From Pedosphaera sp. (GTDB taxonomy: Bacteria; Verrucomicrobiota; Verrucomicrobiia; Limisphaerales; UBA9464), in contig SIAZ01000056.1 of the NCBI GenBank assembly GCA_009695405.1, positions 1-15,876 of the forward strand: a stretch of 15,876 nt of DNA, given 5' to 3'. Shown here piece by piece: positions 6,001 through 13,090 of this stretch. Made by a program: the position numbers and the translations under genes. Within the stretch, counting starts at the first letter, position 1. Every line of letters starts with the position of its first letter. The notes below the pieces were generated by a model. It did no database searches and had not been told where the DNA came from. It saw only the letters and a program-made list of their open reading frames with translations.

Positions 6001-6228
6001 ATGACACGTTCAAACGGCAAAATTAGGGCGGCTATCCTCCTATTGGTAATCGCCCTTGGCGCGTCAGGATGCGGAGGTTTGAGTGGCACTCACACTGTTT
6101 CACCGGCATCTCTCCTGCTCCCAGGTCTGCTAAGAGTCACCCCTATTAAGTCGGCACCTGGAGTCGATTCGGCATCGGTGACCCAATTAAACCCCGTTTC
6201 CCCGTCATCAGATTTTTCACGGAACTAA
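6001..6228 (+). CDS. Small putative lipoprotein
   Basis: A 75-residue protein with a lipoprotein-type signal: basic N-terminus (MTRSNGKIR), hydrophobic core AAILLLVIALG and a lipobox-like ASGC with Cys at about residue 24, followed by GG. The mature part contains SPASLLLPGLL, a hydrophobic patch, then a Pro/Ser-rich, probably unstructured tail. I recall similar short lipoproteins with an SVSPAxFLLPG-type patch in Verrucomicrobia, but I cannot name a family or function. Its stop is only 9 bp before the HpnH-like gene, so it is probably translated from the same transcript. The -3 position of the lipobox is Ala rather than the usual Leu, so lipidation is likely but not certain. A chance frame cannot be excluded. 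Confidence 0.6.
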   Translation: MTRSNGKIRAAILLLVIALGASGCGGLSGTHTVSPASLLLPGLLRVTPIKSAPGVDSASVTQLNPVSPSSDFSRN

Positions 6229-6237
6229 TTTAGAATC

Positions 6238-7701
6238 ATGCGCTTCCCCCTCGCGCCGACCGCCAAAATCGTCCGCCACATCGTCACCAACAAACTTAAG
6301 GGCAACCGCAAGTTTGCAATGGTGCTTCAATTAGAGCCCTTACATACCTGCAATCTGACCTGTACCGGTTGCGGGCGGATTCGTGAATATTCCACGTCCA
6401 TGAAGGACATGGTGCCACTAGAGCAATGCTTAGCAGCTGCCGACGAATGTGATGCGCCGATGATCTCAGTCTGTGGTGGCGAACCCTTGATCTATCCAAA
6501 AATCGAGGAACTTGTTGCAGGACTCCACGAGCAAGGCCGGATGGTGTACATTTGTACTAACGGCGTCTTTATGCGGAGGAAGATGCGGGAATACATGGCC
6601 GCCTGTTATACGCCAGCCATGGAAGAAGCGCTTCGCCAGTTGGTGAGCGAAGAGTTAGTGAACGAAAAAGAGGCCACAACCATTCGCTTGAGCGATGCTA
6701 TTGCCCGCCAAAAAATCGTAATTAAGCCGAGTAAATGGCATTACTGGAATGTCCATGTCGACGGCTTAGAATTCACTCACGATCTAATTGTTGAACGCGA
6801 GGGCGTGTTTAAAGAATGTATCTTGGCCATTAAAATGGCAAAAATTCTCGGTTATCAAGTGGCCACGAATACCACGGTCTATCGGGAAACTGATGTGCAG
6901 GAATTAGAGGACATGTTCAAGTTCCTCAGTTCCCTTGGGGTGGACGGCCACACTATTTCCCCTGGTTACGATTATGATGCGGCGAAGAAGGATATGGTAA
7001 AGCGGTTGGGGAAAGATCCGGCTGACTTCTTCATTACCCGAGACATGACGCGGGCGAAGTTCAAAGATATCCAACGGTGGGGCGATATGTTTACCATCTT
7101 TGGGACTCCGGGCTACTTAGAGTTTCTCGCTGGCAAACGGGAGTTAGCCTGCAGTGCTTGGGCGGTTCCTACCTATAATGTTCGAGGATGGAAAGCCCCT
7201 TGCTACGTGATGACTGAAGCTCATCATCCCACTTATCAGGATATGCTTTCCAAGGTGAACTGGGATAAATTTGGTGTGGACGCAAAGGGATGTGGACGTG
7301 ATTCACGGTGTGAAAACTGCATGATGCATTCTGGGTTCGAACCCTCGGCGGCCTTAAGCAACAGTCCTCGGGACAGTTGGGTTAACTTCAAGTACAACTT
7401 CGGCTCCCGTCCTCCTCCTTATCCGGCAAGTGCTGAACTCACCCGAACAGCTTATAACGGTGACACCATTGGCAAAGGACATCTCGCTGAGGCTAAAGCC
7501 GCAGTCAGTCGGGAGTTCTCCGGATCTAAGTCGGCTTTTGCCCGCAACGGGAATGCCATCCCCCACGCTACCGGACACGACCATCCCTCTGAGACTGAAA
7601 CTTCCGGTGGTGGCTGTTCTACGGGACCCGCGAACGATCAACTGGCCGACCTCAAAGCTAAAATTGCAGCGGCTAAGATGACGGAGATCCAGCCCAAGTA
7701 A
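6238..7701 (+). CDS. hpnH: HpnH-like radical SAM protein (hopanoid side-chain synthesis)
   Basis: HpnH adds the 5'-deoxyadenosyl group to the hopene skeleton to give adenosylhopane, the first step of the extended hopanoid side chain. The N-terminal LKGNRKFAMVLQLEPLHTCN and the cluster motif CNLTCTGC (C38, C42, C45) match HpnH, as do GGEPLIYP (80-87), YICTNG, NVHVDGLEFTHD, GVDGHTISPGYDY (234-246), the WAVPTYNVRGWKAPCYVM region and CENCMMHSGFE (358-368). Differences from the usual HpnH of about 330-380 residues are an insertion of about 45 residues (112-168, charged and helical-looking), Ser365 where HpnH normally has the last Cys of CxxCxxxC (an extra Cys352 is nearby), and a tail of about 110 residues with HATGHDH and GGGC. 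It may be a divergent HpnH subfamily with another substrate. It is followed after 60 bp by hpnJ. Confidence 0.82.
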   Translation: MRFPLAPTAKIVRHIVTNKLKGNRKFAMVLQLEPLHTCNLTCTGCGRIREYSTSMKDMVPLEQCLAAADECDAPMISVCGGEPLIYPKIEELVAGLHEQGRMVYICTNGVFMRRKMREYMAACYTPAMEEALRQLVSEELVNEKEATTIRLSDAIARQKIVIKPSKWHYWNVHVDGLEFTHDLIVEREGVFKECILAIKMAKILGYQVATNTTVYRETDVQELEDMFKFLSSLGVDGHTISPGYDYDAAKKDMVKRLGKDPADFFITRDMTRAKFKDIQRWGDMFTIFGTPGYLEFLAGKRELACSAWAVPTYNVRGWKAPCYVMTEAHHPTYQDMLSKVNWDKFGVDAKGCGRDSRCENCMMHSGFEPSAALSNSPRDSWVNFKYNFGSRPPPYPASAELTRTAYNGDTIGKGHLAEAKAAVSREFSGSKSAFARNGNAIPHATGHDHPSETETSGGGCSTGPANDQLADLKAKIAAAKMTEIQPK

Positions 7702-7761
7702 TTTATCGCCGCACACCTCTCGTAAAACCTAAATAAGTTTCAGTAAACTCAGCTAACCTGC

Positions 7762-9210
7762 ATGCCTGCTCTTTTCCTTTCTCCTCCTTCTTTTGATGGC
7801 TTCGATGGCGGAGCGGGTGCCCGTTATCAAGCTCGGCGCGAGGTGACATCTTATTGGTATCCTACTTGGCTCGCCCAACCCGCTGCTTTAGTCCCTGACT
7901 CTCGTTTGCTGGATTGTCCGCCGCACAATATTGATATTAAGGAAACACTGCGGATCGCTAAGGACTATAACCACGTCATTATTAACACCTCTACACCGTC
8001 GATGAAGAACGACAGTAATGTTGCTGAGGCGATTAAAGCCCAACGACCGGAGACCAAGATCGGGTTTGTCGGCGCACACACCGCGGTGCTTCCCACGGAG
8101 ACTTTAAAAGCGTCTGCGGCGATCGATTGGGTCGGGCGGAAAGAGTTCGACTTCACCTGCAAAGAAGTCTGTGAAGACCGCCCCTTAGAGACTGTATCCG
8201 GTCTTAGTTTTAAAAAAGAAGGAAGGATCATTCACAATCCTGAACGCGAGTTGATCCACAATATGGATGTGCTTCCTTGGGTGGCGGATGTCTACAAGCG
8301 AGATCTCGAGATTGAGAAGTATTTTATCGGGTATCTGCTGCATCCGTATATCTCGATGTACACGGGGCGCGGTTGTCCGGCGCAATGCACTTTTTGTCTT
8401 TGGCCACAGACTATTGGCGGACACAAATACCGAGTGCGCTCTGCTGAGAATGTCGCTGCAGAGATGGCGCACATGAAGAAATTGTTTCCTCAGGTTCAGG
8501 AATTTTTCTTCGATGACGATACGTTTACGGCCAACCTGCCACGCGCCCGAGAGATAGCTAAAAAACTAGCCTCTCTTGGAGTTCACTGGAGTTGTAATAG
8601 TCGAGCCAATCTGGACTACGACACCATCCGGTTTTTAAAGGATTGCGGGCTTAGATTATTCCTTGTCGGCTACGAATCGGGAAGTGACGAGACGTTAAAG
8701 CGGATTAAGAAAGGTGTCACCACGGATGAGATGCGCCGATTTACCAAAGCCTGCCAGCGAGCAGGTGTGGTGATCCATGGCACCTTTATCCTTGGGCTTC
8801 CGGTGGAAACCCGCGAATCGATCGAGCAGACAATTCAGTTTGCCCAAGAGTTGGATGTTTTTTCTCTACAAGTTTCCTTAGCCGCACCCTATCCGGGAAC
8901 GGAGTTGTACGAGATGGCACGGCAAAACGGTTGGTTTGCCAAGAAAGACAAGGCTGACATTCTTCATGGTGACGGATTTCAGCAGTCTACGTTAGAATAT
9001 CCTGGACTCTCCAAGGAAGAAATCTATGAGTCGGTAGATCGTTTCTATCGCCGGTATTATCTCCGATCAGGGCCGATTCTGCGAATCGTCAAGACAATGC
9101 TGGAAGACAAATCCATTCTCGTTCGGCGGTGTCGCGAAGGATTTGAATTCTTCCGAAGCCTAGGTCAGCGAAAAGCGGATCAGGTTGCCGCCCAAGGCCT
9201 AATTCATTGA
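7762..9210 (+). CDS. hpnJ: Hopanoid biosynthesis radical SAM protein HpnJ
   Basis: A 482-residue radical SAM protein of the HpnJ type. HpnJ, with HpnI and HpnK, is needed for the cyclitol ether head group of bacteriohopanetetrol in Burkholderia cenocepacia. The N-terminus LFLSPPSFDGFDGGAGARYQ followed by WYPTWLAQPAALV is highly characteristic of HpnJ, as is the cluster motif region YTGRGCPAQCTFCLWPQT with C205, C209 and C212. Other conserved stretches are VQEFFFDDDTFTANLPRA, WSCNSRANL, LRLFLVGYESG, VIHGTFILGLPVET and VSLAAPYPGTELY. The N-terminal region (about 1-140) corresponds to the B12-binding-like domain found in this group. The length fits the family. No HpnI or HpnK gene is in the window. 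The start ATG at 7762 matches the family start; there is no clear Shine-Dalgarno. Confidence 0.93.
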   Translation: MPALFLSPPSFDGFDGGAGARYQARREVTSYWYPTWLAQPAALVPDSRLLDCPPHNIDIKETLRIAKDYNHVIINTSTPSMKNDSNVAEAIKAQRPETKIGFVGAHTAVLPTETLKASAAIDWVGRKEFDFTCKEVCEDRPLETVSGLSFKKEGRIIHNPERELIHNMDVLPWVADVYKRDLEIEKYFIGYLLHPYISMYTGRGCPAQCTFCLWPQTIGGHKYRVRSAENVAAEMAHMKKLFPQVQEFFFDDDTFTANLPRAREIAKKLASLGVHWSCNSRANLDYDTIRFLKDCGLRLFLVGYESGSDETLKRIKKGVTTDEMRRFTKACQRAGVVIHGTFILGLPVETRESIEQTIQFAQELDVFSLQVSLAAPYPGTELYEMARQNGWFAKKDKADILHGDGFQQSTLEYPGLSKEEIYESVDRFYRRYYLRSGPILRIVKTMLEDKSILVRRCREGFEFFRSLGQRKADQVAAQGLIH

Positions 9211-9802
9211 CGTCTAGCCGAAAAAGGCCGTTCTACAAAGGAGACTGAAAAACCGCCTTTTGGGCGTTACTTCGGCAAGCGTGAGTGAAAGAAGACTTAA
9301 GAACCTATCAAAGTCTGGGATAGACAATAAACACCTTGGATTCCACAGCGCTGTCTTCATTCGTAACCACATATCCCAAGTCACTCGATTCTCATTTGCC
9401 TGAGTAACGTGAGCATTCGTTGGGAACCCAAGTTCCCTAGTGAGCAAAAAATGGGGTATTCAGCGACCGAAGGCGGGGGTACAAGTCAGGGATGACCGAC
9501 AGGATTAAGCTTTCGTCGCTGCTCAAAAATCCAGACTCGTTCAAATTACAAACCCAGTAGCTTAGAGTAGTACTGTTAACCCCAACTATTTGCAGGCAAA
9601 AATAGATCAAGATTGACCATCACAATGATGTGACGCTTGTTTGTCTCCGCCGGCAAGGGGCAACTAGCCGCGCCCAAGTCAACCGATCACAGCAAAGGCT
9701 TTGAGAGAATGAATGCCTCTTACTTTCCGCCTCAAAAGCAAATTTTTATCAGCTGAGCAGATGCATGTCAGGACGATTCTGTAAACCCAACGCAAACAAT
9801 TT
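9211..9802. other. Intergenic stretch, nothing identified
   Basis: These 592 bp separate hpnJ from the GH172 gene. I see no convincing gene: the 77-codon minus-strand frame at 9214-9447 has no recognisable motif or ribosome binding site. A weak imperfect hairpin (AACCGCC, TTTT, GGGCGTT) lies at about 9250-9268 without a T-tract, so termination after hpnJ is uncertain. The base composition changes from mixed to GC-rich at the start of the next gene. Confidence 0.5.
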
Positions 9803-11329
9803 ATGCGAACTAATCTACTAAGATACTTTTACTCTCTGCAACTCGTCCTCGCCGCCCTCGCCGTTACGTCTGCCTGCCTTCTCGTCGTCTCTGCCCACGC
9901 CCAAAAGGCTGAATCCTTCCCGCCAACCTACGCCGATCCAGCGGTGCCGTTACTGCAACTGCCGACGGACTTCCGCGCCCGGCGCGCCACGGCAAACATT
10001 AGTTTGCTGCCGGGCAAGCCGGTCGAGATCTTCAACGCCACGGGAGCGGGTTGCGTGCGCCACCTATGGTTCGTGTTCGGTGAGAAAAATATCGAAGATC
10101 TGTTCATCGAGATCACGGTCGATGGTGCTGCCGAACCTCAGGTGCGGATGCCCTTTCGCTCGTTCTTCGGCGCGCTGTTGGGCTTCGAGGATTACCACAT
10201 CAACAGCGCTGGATTGGCAAATTTTCCCAACTTCACGATCACCAACGATGTCCACATCCCCACCAAAGCGTCGCCGGGATGGAACCTCTATCTACCAATC
10301 CCGTTCTCAAAGGGTTGTCGTATTGCGCTGCATGCGGGATCCGCGAAGAACGGCGGTGGGATGATCGACTGGCAACAGTACCGAGACGGAATGAAGCTGA
10401 CGCCGCTTCGCTTCCACGCGCAACGGAACATCGCGCAACCCGGCAAACCCACCGAACCGTTTCCGATCGCGGAAACCGAGGGCACTGGATTCCTCGCCGG
10501 CTACATCATGGGTTGGCGTCAGCGGGATCACGGCGACATGGTCTTTCACAATAGCGGCACGCGCCTGCTCATCGATGGCCAGACCGATCCTCACGTCATT
10601 TGTGGTCACAACGTCGAGGACGACTTCGGCTTCTCGTGGGGCTTCAACCAGTATCAGACGCGCTGGGTCGGTTGCCCCTATCGAGACAACCGCAGGCGCA
10701 CCGATCAAGACGGTGTGTACTACCGATTCTTCGGCCCAGATCCGATCCCGTTCCGCTCATCGCTGATTTTCACCTCCGCCGCACGTCCGGATGACTACGA
10801 AGCCGTCTCCTACTTCTACAAGGTCCTAGGATCGAAGGCCCCGCCGTTCGTGGCACCACAAGGTTGGCAGGTCATCGGCCCATTTCCCGACAGCGACAAC
10901 CTTGAAGCGTTCAAGAAATCCGACCCCAATTTCGTGCGGCAGTTGTCTCAAGGGAACTGGGCCCGAAAAGTTACCTTGGGCGGAAAAGAATTCACGAGCC
11001 ACAACCTCACCGCGAAGTTCGGCTGGGTTCGGCTCGAAGGGGTGTATCAGACGCGTTACCCCTACCCGCGCACGGATCAGTCGTTCTATGTCCACGCCAC
11101 CGCGACCAGCGGTTCGAAGCGTCGTGTTAAGTTGCGTCTCAGTTTGGACAACTGGGCCATTGTTTACCTCAACGGGCAGCAAGTGGCTCTGATCGATCAT
11201 GCCGAGGAATTCGAGACGGTGAAGATTCCCGTCACGCTCAACAAGGGAGACAACCAACTCTTGATCAAAACCAACAACCGTATGAACCGCGAACGGCATC
11301 TCTGGGCGATCCATTGTGCGGTGGAGTAA
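9803..11329 (+). CDS. Secreted DUF2961/GH172-family protein with C-terminal beta-sandwich domain
   Basis: A 508-residue exported protein. Residues 1-33 are a signal peptide with a cleavage-like SAHAQ. Residues about 50-340 match DUF2961, now glycoside hydrolase family GH172, whose studied members release fructofuranose or arabinofuranose units. Visible motifs are GAGCVRHLWF (81-90), FFGALLGF (121-128), NLYLPIPFSKGCRI (161-174), ETEGTGFLAGY (224-234, with candidate acid E226), DGQTDPHVICGHNVEDDFGF (258-277, with candidate E272) and FFGPDPIPFRSSL. Residues about 354-508 (GWQVIGPFPDSDN through LDNWAIVYLNGQQV to NQLLIKTNNR) look like a galactose-binding-like beta-sandwich, perhaps carbohydrate-binding. 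The gene is clearly more GC-rich than its neighbours, suggesting acquisition. Substrate cannot be told from sequence. Confidence 0.85.
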   Translation: MRTNLLRYFYSLQLVLAALAVTSACLLVVSAHAQKAESFPPTYADPAVPLLQLPTDFRARRATANISLLPGKPVEIFNATGAGCVRHLWFVFGEKNIEDLFIEITVDGAAEPQVRMPFRSFFGALLGFEDYHINSAGLANFPNFTITNDVHIPTKASPGWNLYLPIPFSKGCRIALHAGSAKNGGGMIDWQQYRDGMKLTPLRFHAQRNIAQPGKPTEPFPIAETEGTGFLAGYIMGWRQRDHGDMVFHNSGTRLLIDGQTDPHVICGHNVEDDFGFSWGFNQYQTRWVGCPYRDNRRRTDQDGVYYRFFGPDPIPFRSSLIFTSAARPDDYEAVSYFYKVLGSKAPPFVAPQGWQVIGPFPDSDNLEAFKKSDPNFVRQLSQGNWARKVTLGGKEFTSHNLTAKFGWVRLEGVYQTRYPYPRTDQSFYVHATATSGSKRRVKLRLSLDNWAIVYLNGQQVALIDHAEEFETVKIPVTLNKGDNQLLIKTNNRMNRERHLWAIHCAVE

Positions 11330-11361
11330 TTTGAGATCGTCATTTGGGTAAACTCTCGTCG

Positions 11362-11436
11362 ATGAATTTCCGCATCCTGACTTTCTTTTTCGCCACCGTA
11401 CTAGTGTGCACTTCACATGAAAAGAGAAATAGATAG
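11362..11436 (+). pseudogene. Truncated start of a second secreted-protein gene
   Basis: An ATG at 11362, 32 bp after the GH172 stop, begins a 24-codon frame ending at TAG 11434-11436. Residues 1-18 (MNFRILTFFFATVLVCTS) look exactly like a signal peptide, but the frame then becomes HEKRNR and stops. The base composition drops at about 11405-11415. I read this as the beginning of a downstream gene of the GH172 operon that lost its body at a recombination junction. The remaining 11437-11650 holds nothing identifiable. Confidence 0.45.
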
Positions 11437-11650
11437 CCTACCCCATAGTTCTTGCTCCGCGGTGACTAAGCCGGTTGAGCTAATTGAGCCTCGGAGGGGA
11501 GTACTTATCGCAAAGAGTGCCGGAAACAGGGTTACCGAGTCGGACTGAGACGATGAGGAATCAGGGCCCGCTTTGATGGGGAAAATTGCACCTTCAACTA
11601 AGTAGATCGCGACGGTTACCTCTCATACCCTCAATCTGTAGTTTTTGGTC

Positions 11651-13081
11651 CTAGCCGAAGACACCTTTCGCAACGGTCCCGCTGACATCGGTCAGTCGAA
11701 AATCTCGTCCAGCGAACCGGCAAGTGAGCTTCTCATGGTCCAGTCCGAGCAAGGCAAGAATGGTGGCGTGCAGATCGTGTAGATGCATCTTGTTCTCGGT
11801 GGCATACCAACCGTAATCGTCAGTTGCACCATAAGCCGTGCCCGCCTTTACCCCCGCTCCAGCCATCCACATTGTAAAGCCTTCGGGGTTGTGGTCGCGG
11901 CCATCGCGGCCTCCTTGGGCCGTCGGGGTGCGGCCAAACTCTCCACCCCAGAGCACCAGTGTGTCTTCCAGAAGTCCTCTCGCTTTTAAATCCTTCAACA
12001 GTCCAGCAATCGGTTTGTCGACTTCCGCTGCATTCTTGGCGTGCCCCTTCCGCAAGTCGCCGTGCTGATCCCATTGAACTTCCCCGTCGCTATGGGTGAC
12101 TTGGATGAATCGCACGCCCCGCTCCGCAAAGCGTCGTGCCATCAGACACTGCTGCCCAAAGTTTGCTGTAGTCTTGTTATCCAATCCATAGAGCCGTCGG
12201 GTGATTTCAGATTCGCCCGTAAGATCTTGGGCTTCTGGCATCGCCATCTGCATTCGGAAGGCCAACTCAAATGAGTTGAGACGGCCTTCGAGTGCTGGAT
12301 GGCTCCCCACCTGCCGGAGATGCTCTTGATTCATCGCAGCAAGCAGATCGAGTTGCTCTCGCTGCTGCGTTGGGCTCTGGCGCGAATTCCGAATGTGACG
12401 TACCATCGCGTCCGCTGCCGGAACAGTTGCGTTGCCGAGTGGCGTCCCTTGGTAAGCCGCTGGGAGAAAGGCCGCGCCCCAGTTATTCACGCCCCCGTGG
12501 GCGAAGGTGGGGCAGATAGTAATGAATCCAGGGAGATTCTGATTCTCTGTGCCCAGTCCATAGCTGATCCAAGAGCCCATACTTGGACGGACAAAATTGT
12601 CGCTGCCGGTGTGAAGTTTCAAGGCCGCGCCGCCATGTGCAGCATTGGTTCCATGCAGTGAACGAAGAATGCACAGGTCATCTACGCACTGCGCCACATG
12701 CGGGAATAATTCGCTGACGGGCAAACCGCTCTGCCCGTGATTTATGAACTTCCATGGAGATTTGAGCAATTCGGCCGTTGGTGCGAATTGAACCCGCGGT
12801 TTTTGGCCAGGAAATAATTTTCCATCGTCGCGGTCGAGCAGCGGCTTAGGATCAAAGGTATCCACCTGCGAAGGACCTCCTTTCATAAAGAGAAAAATAA
12901 CCTGCTTAGCTCTGCCATGGAAGTGGGGGCGTTTCGGAGCCAGCGGATTTATAGCGGGGGCACGTTCCCCTGCGGACGTCAGCAGGGAAGTGGCCGCGAG
13001 CCAACCGAAGCCCAAGCTGAGTTCTTGCAACAACCGCCGCCTAGAGAGAGTTAGAGGTGAACTGGAATCGGGAGCGTTCAT
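11651..13081 (-). CDS. DUF1501 family exported protein (sulfatase/phosphatase-like fold)
   Basis: A 476-residue protein of the DUF1501 family, which belongs to the alkaline phosphatase/sulfatase superfamily by fold; its substrate is unknown. The N-terminus has a Tat-type twin-arginine signal, LSRRRLLQELSLGFGWLAAT. Family motifs follow: AKQVIFLFMKGGPSQVDTFD, then KPLLDRDDGKLFPG, THSDGEVQWDQHGDL and LWGGEFGRTPTAQG with GRDHNPEGFTMWMAGAGVKAG, which hold the likely metal-binding Asp/His residues. I chose ATG 13081; a TTG two codons earlier (13087) is possible. The gene starts 9 bp after the stop of the DUF1549/DUF1553 gene and is surely co-transcribed with it, the standard pairing in Planctomycetota and Verrucomicrobiota. 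Confidence 0.93.
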   Translation of the reverse strand: MNAPDSSSPLTLSRRRLLQELSLGFGWLAATSLLTSAGERAPAINPLAPKRPHFHGRAKQVIFLFMKGGPSQVDTFDPKPLLDRDDGKLFPGQKPRVQFAPTAELLKSPWKFINHGQSGLPVSELFPHVAQCVDDLCILRSLHGTNAAHGGAALKLHTGSDNFVRPSMGSWISYGLGTENQNLPGFITICPTFAHGGVNNWGAAFLPAAYQGTPLGNATVPAADAMVRHIRNSRQSPTQQREQLDLLAAMNQEHLRQVGSHPALEGRLNSFELAFRMQMAMPEAQDLTGESEITRRLYGLDNKTTANFGQQCLMARRFAERGVRFIQVTHSDGEVQWDQHGDLRKGHAKNAAEVDKPIAGLLKDLKARGLLEDTLVLWGGEFGRTPTAQGGRDGRDHNPEGFTMWMAGAGVKAGTAYGATDDYGWYATENKMHLHDLHATILALLGLDHEKLTCRFAGRDFRLTDVSGTVAKGVFG

Positions 13082-13090
13082 GGGCAATGT

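Noticed and set aside
6084..6099. A third sigma-54-like sequence, TGGCACTCACACTGTT
   Set aside because: The -24 box is perfect, but the invariant GC of the -12 box is GT, and it lies inside the small lipoprotein frame, so it is probably chance.
7333..7344. GGGTTCGAACCC, resembling a tRNA T-loop
   Set aside because: It lies in the coding frame of the HpnH-like gene (encoding SGFEPS) and no cloverleaf can be built around it.
9214..9447. 77-codon minus-strand frame after hpnJ
   Set aside because: No recognisable domain, no ribosome binding site, and composition not distinct from non-coding DNA.
10826..11416. 196-codon minus-strand frame opposite the GH172 gene
   Set aside because: Antisense shadow in GC-rich DNA; the plus-strand frame has clear family motifs and a signal peptide.
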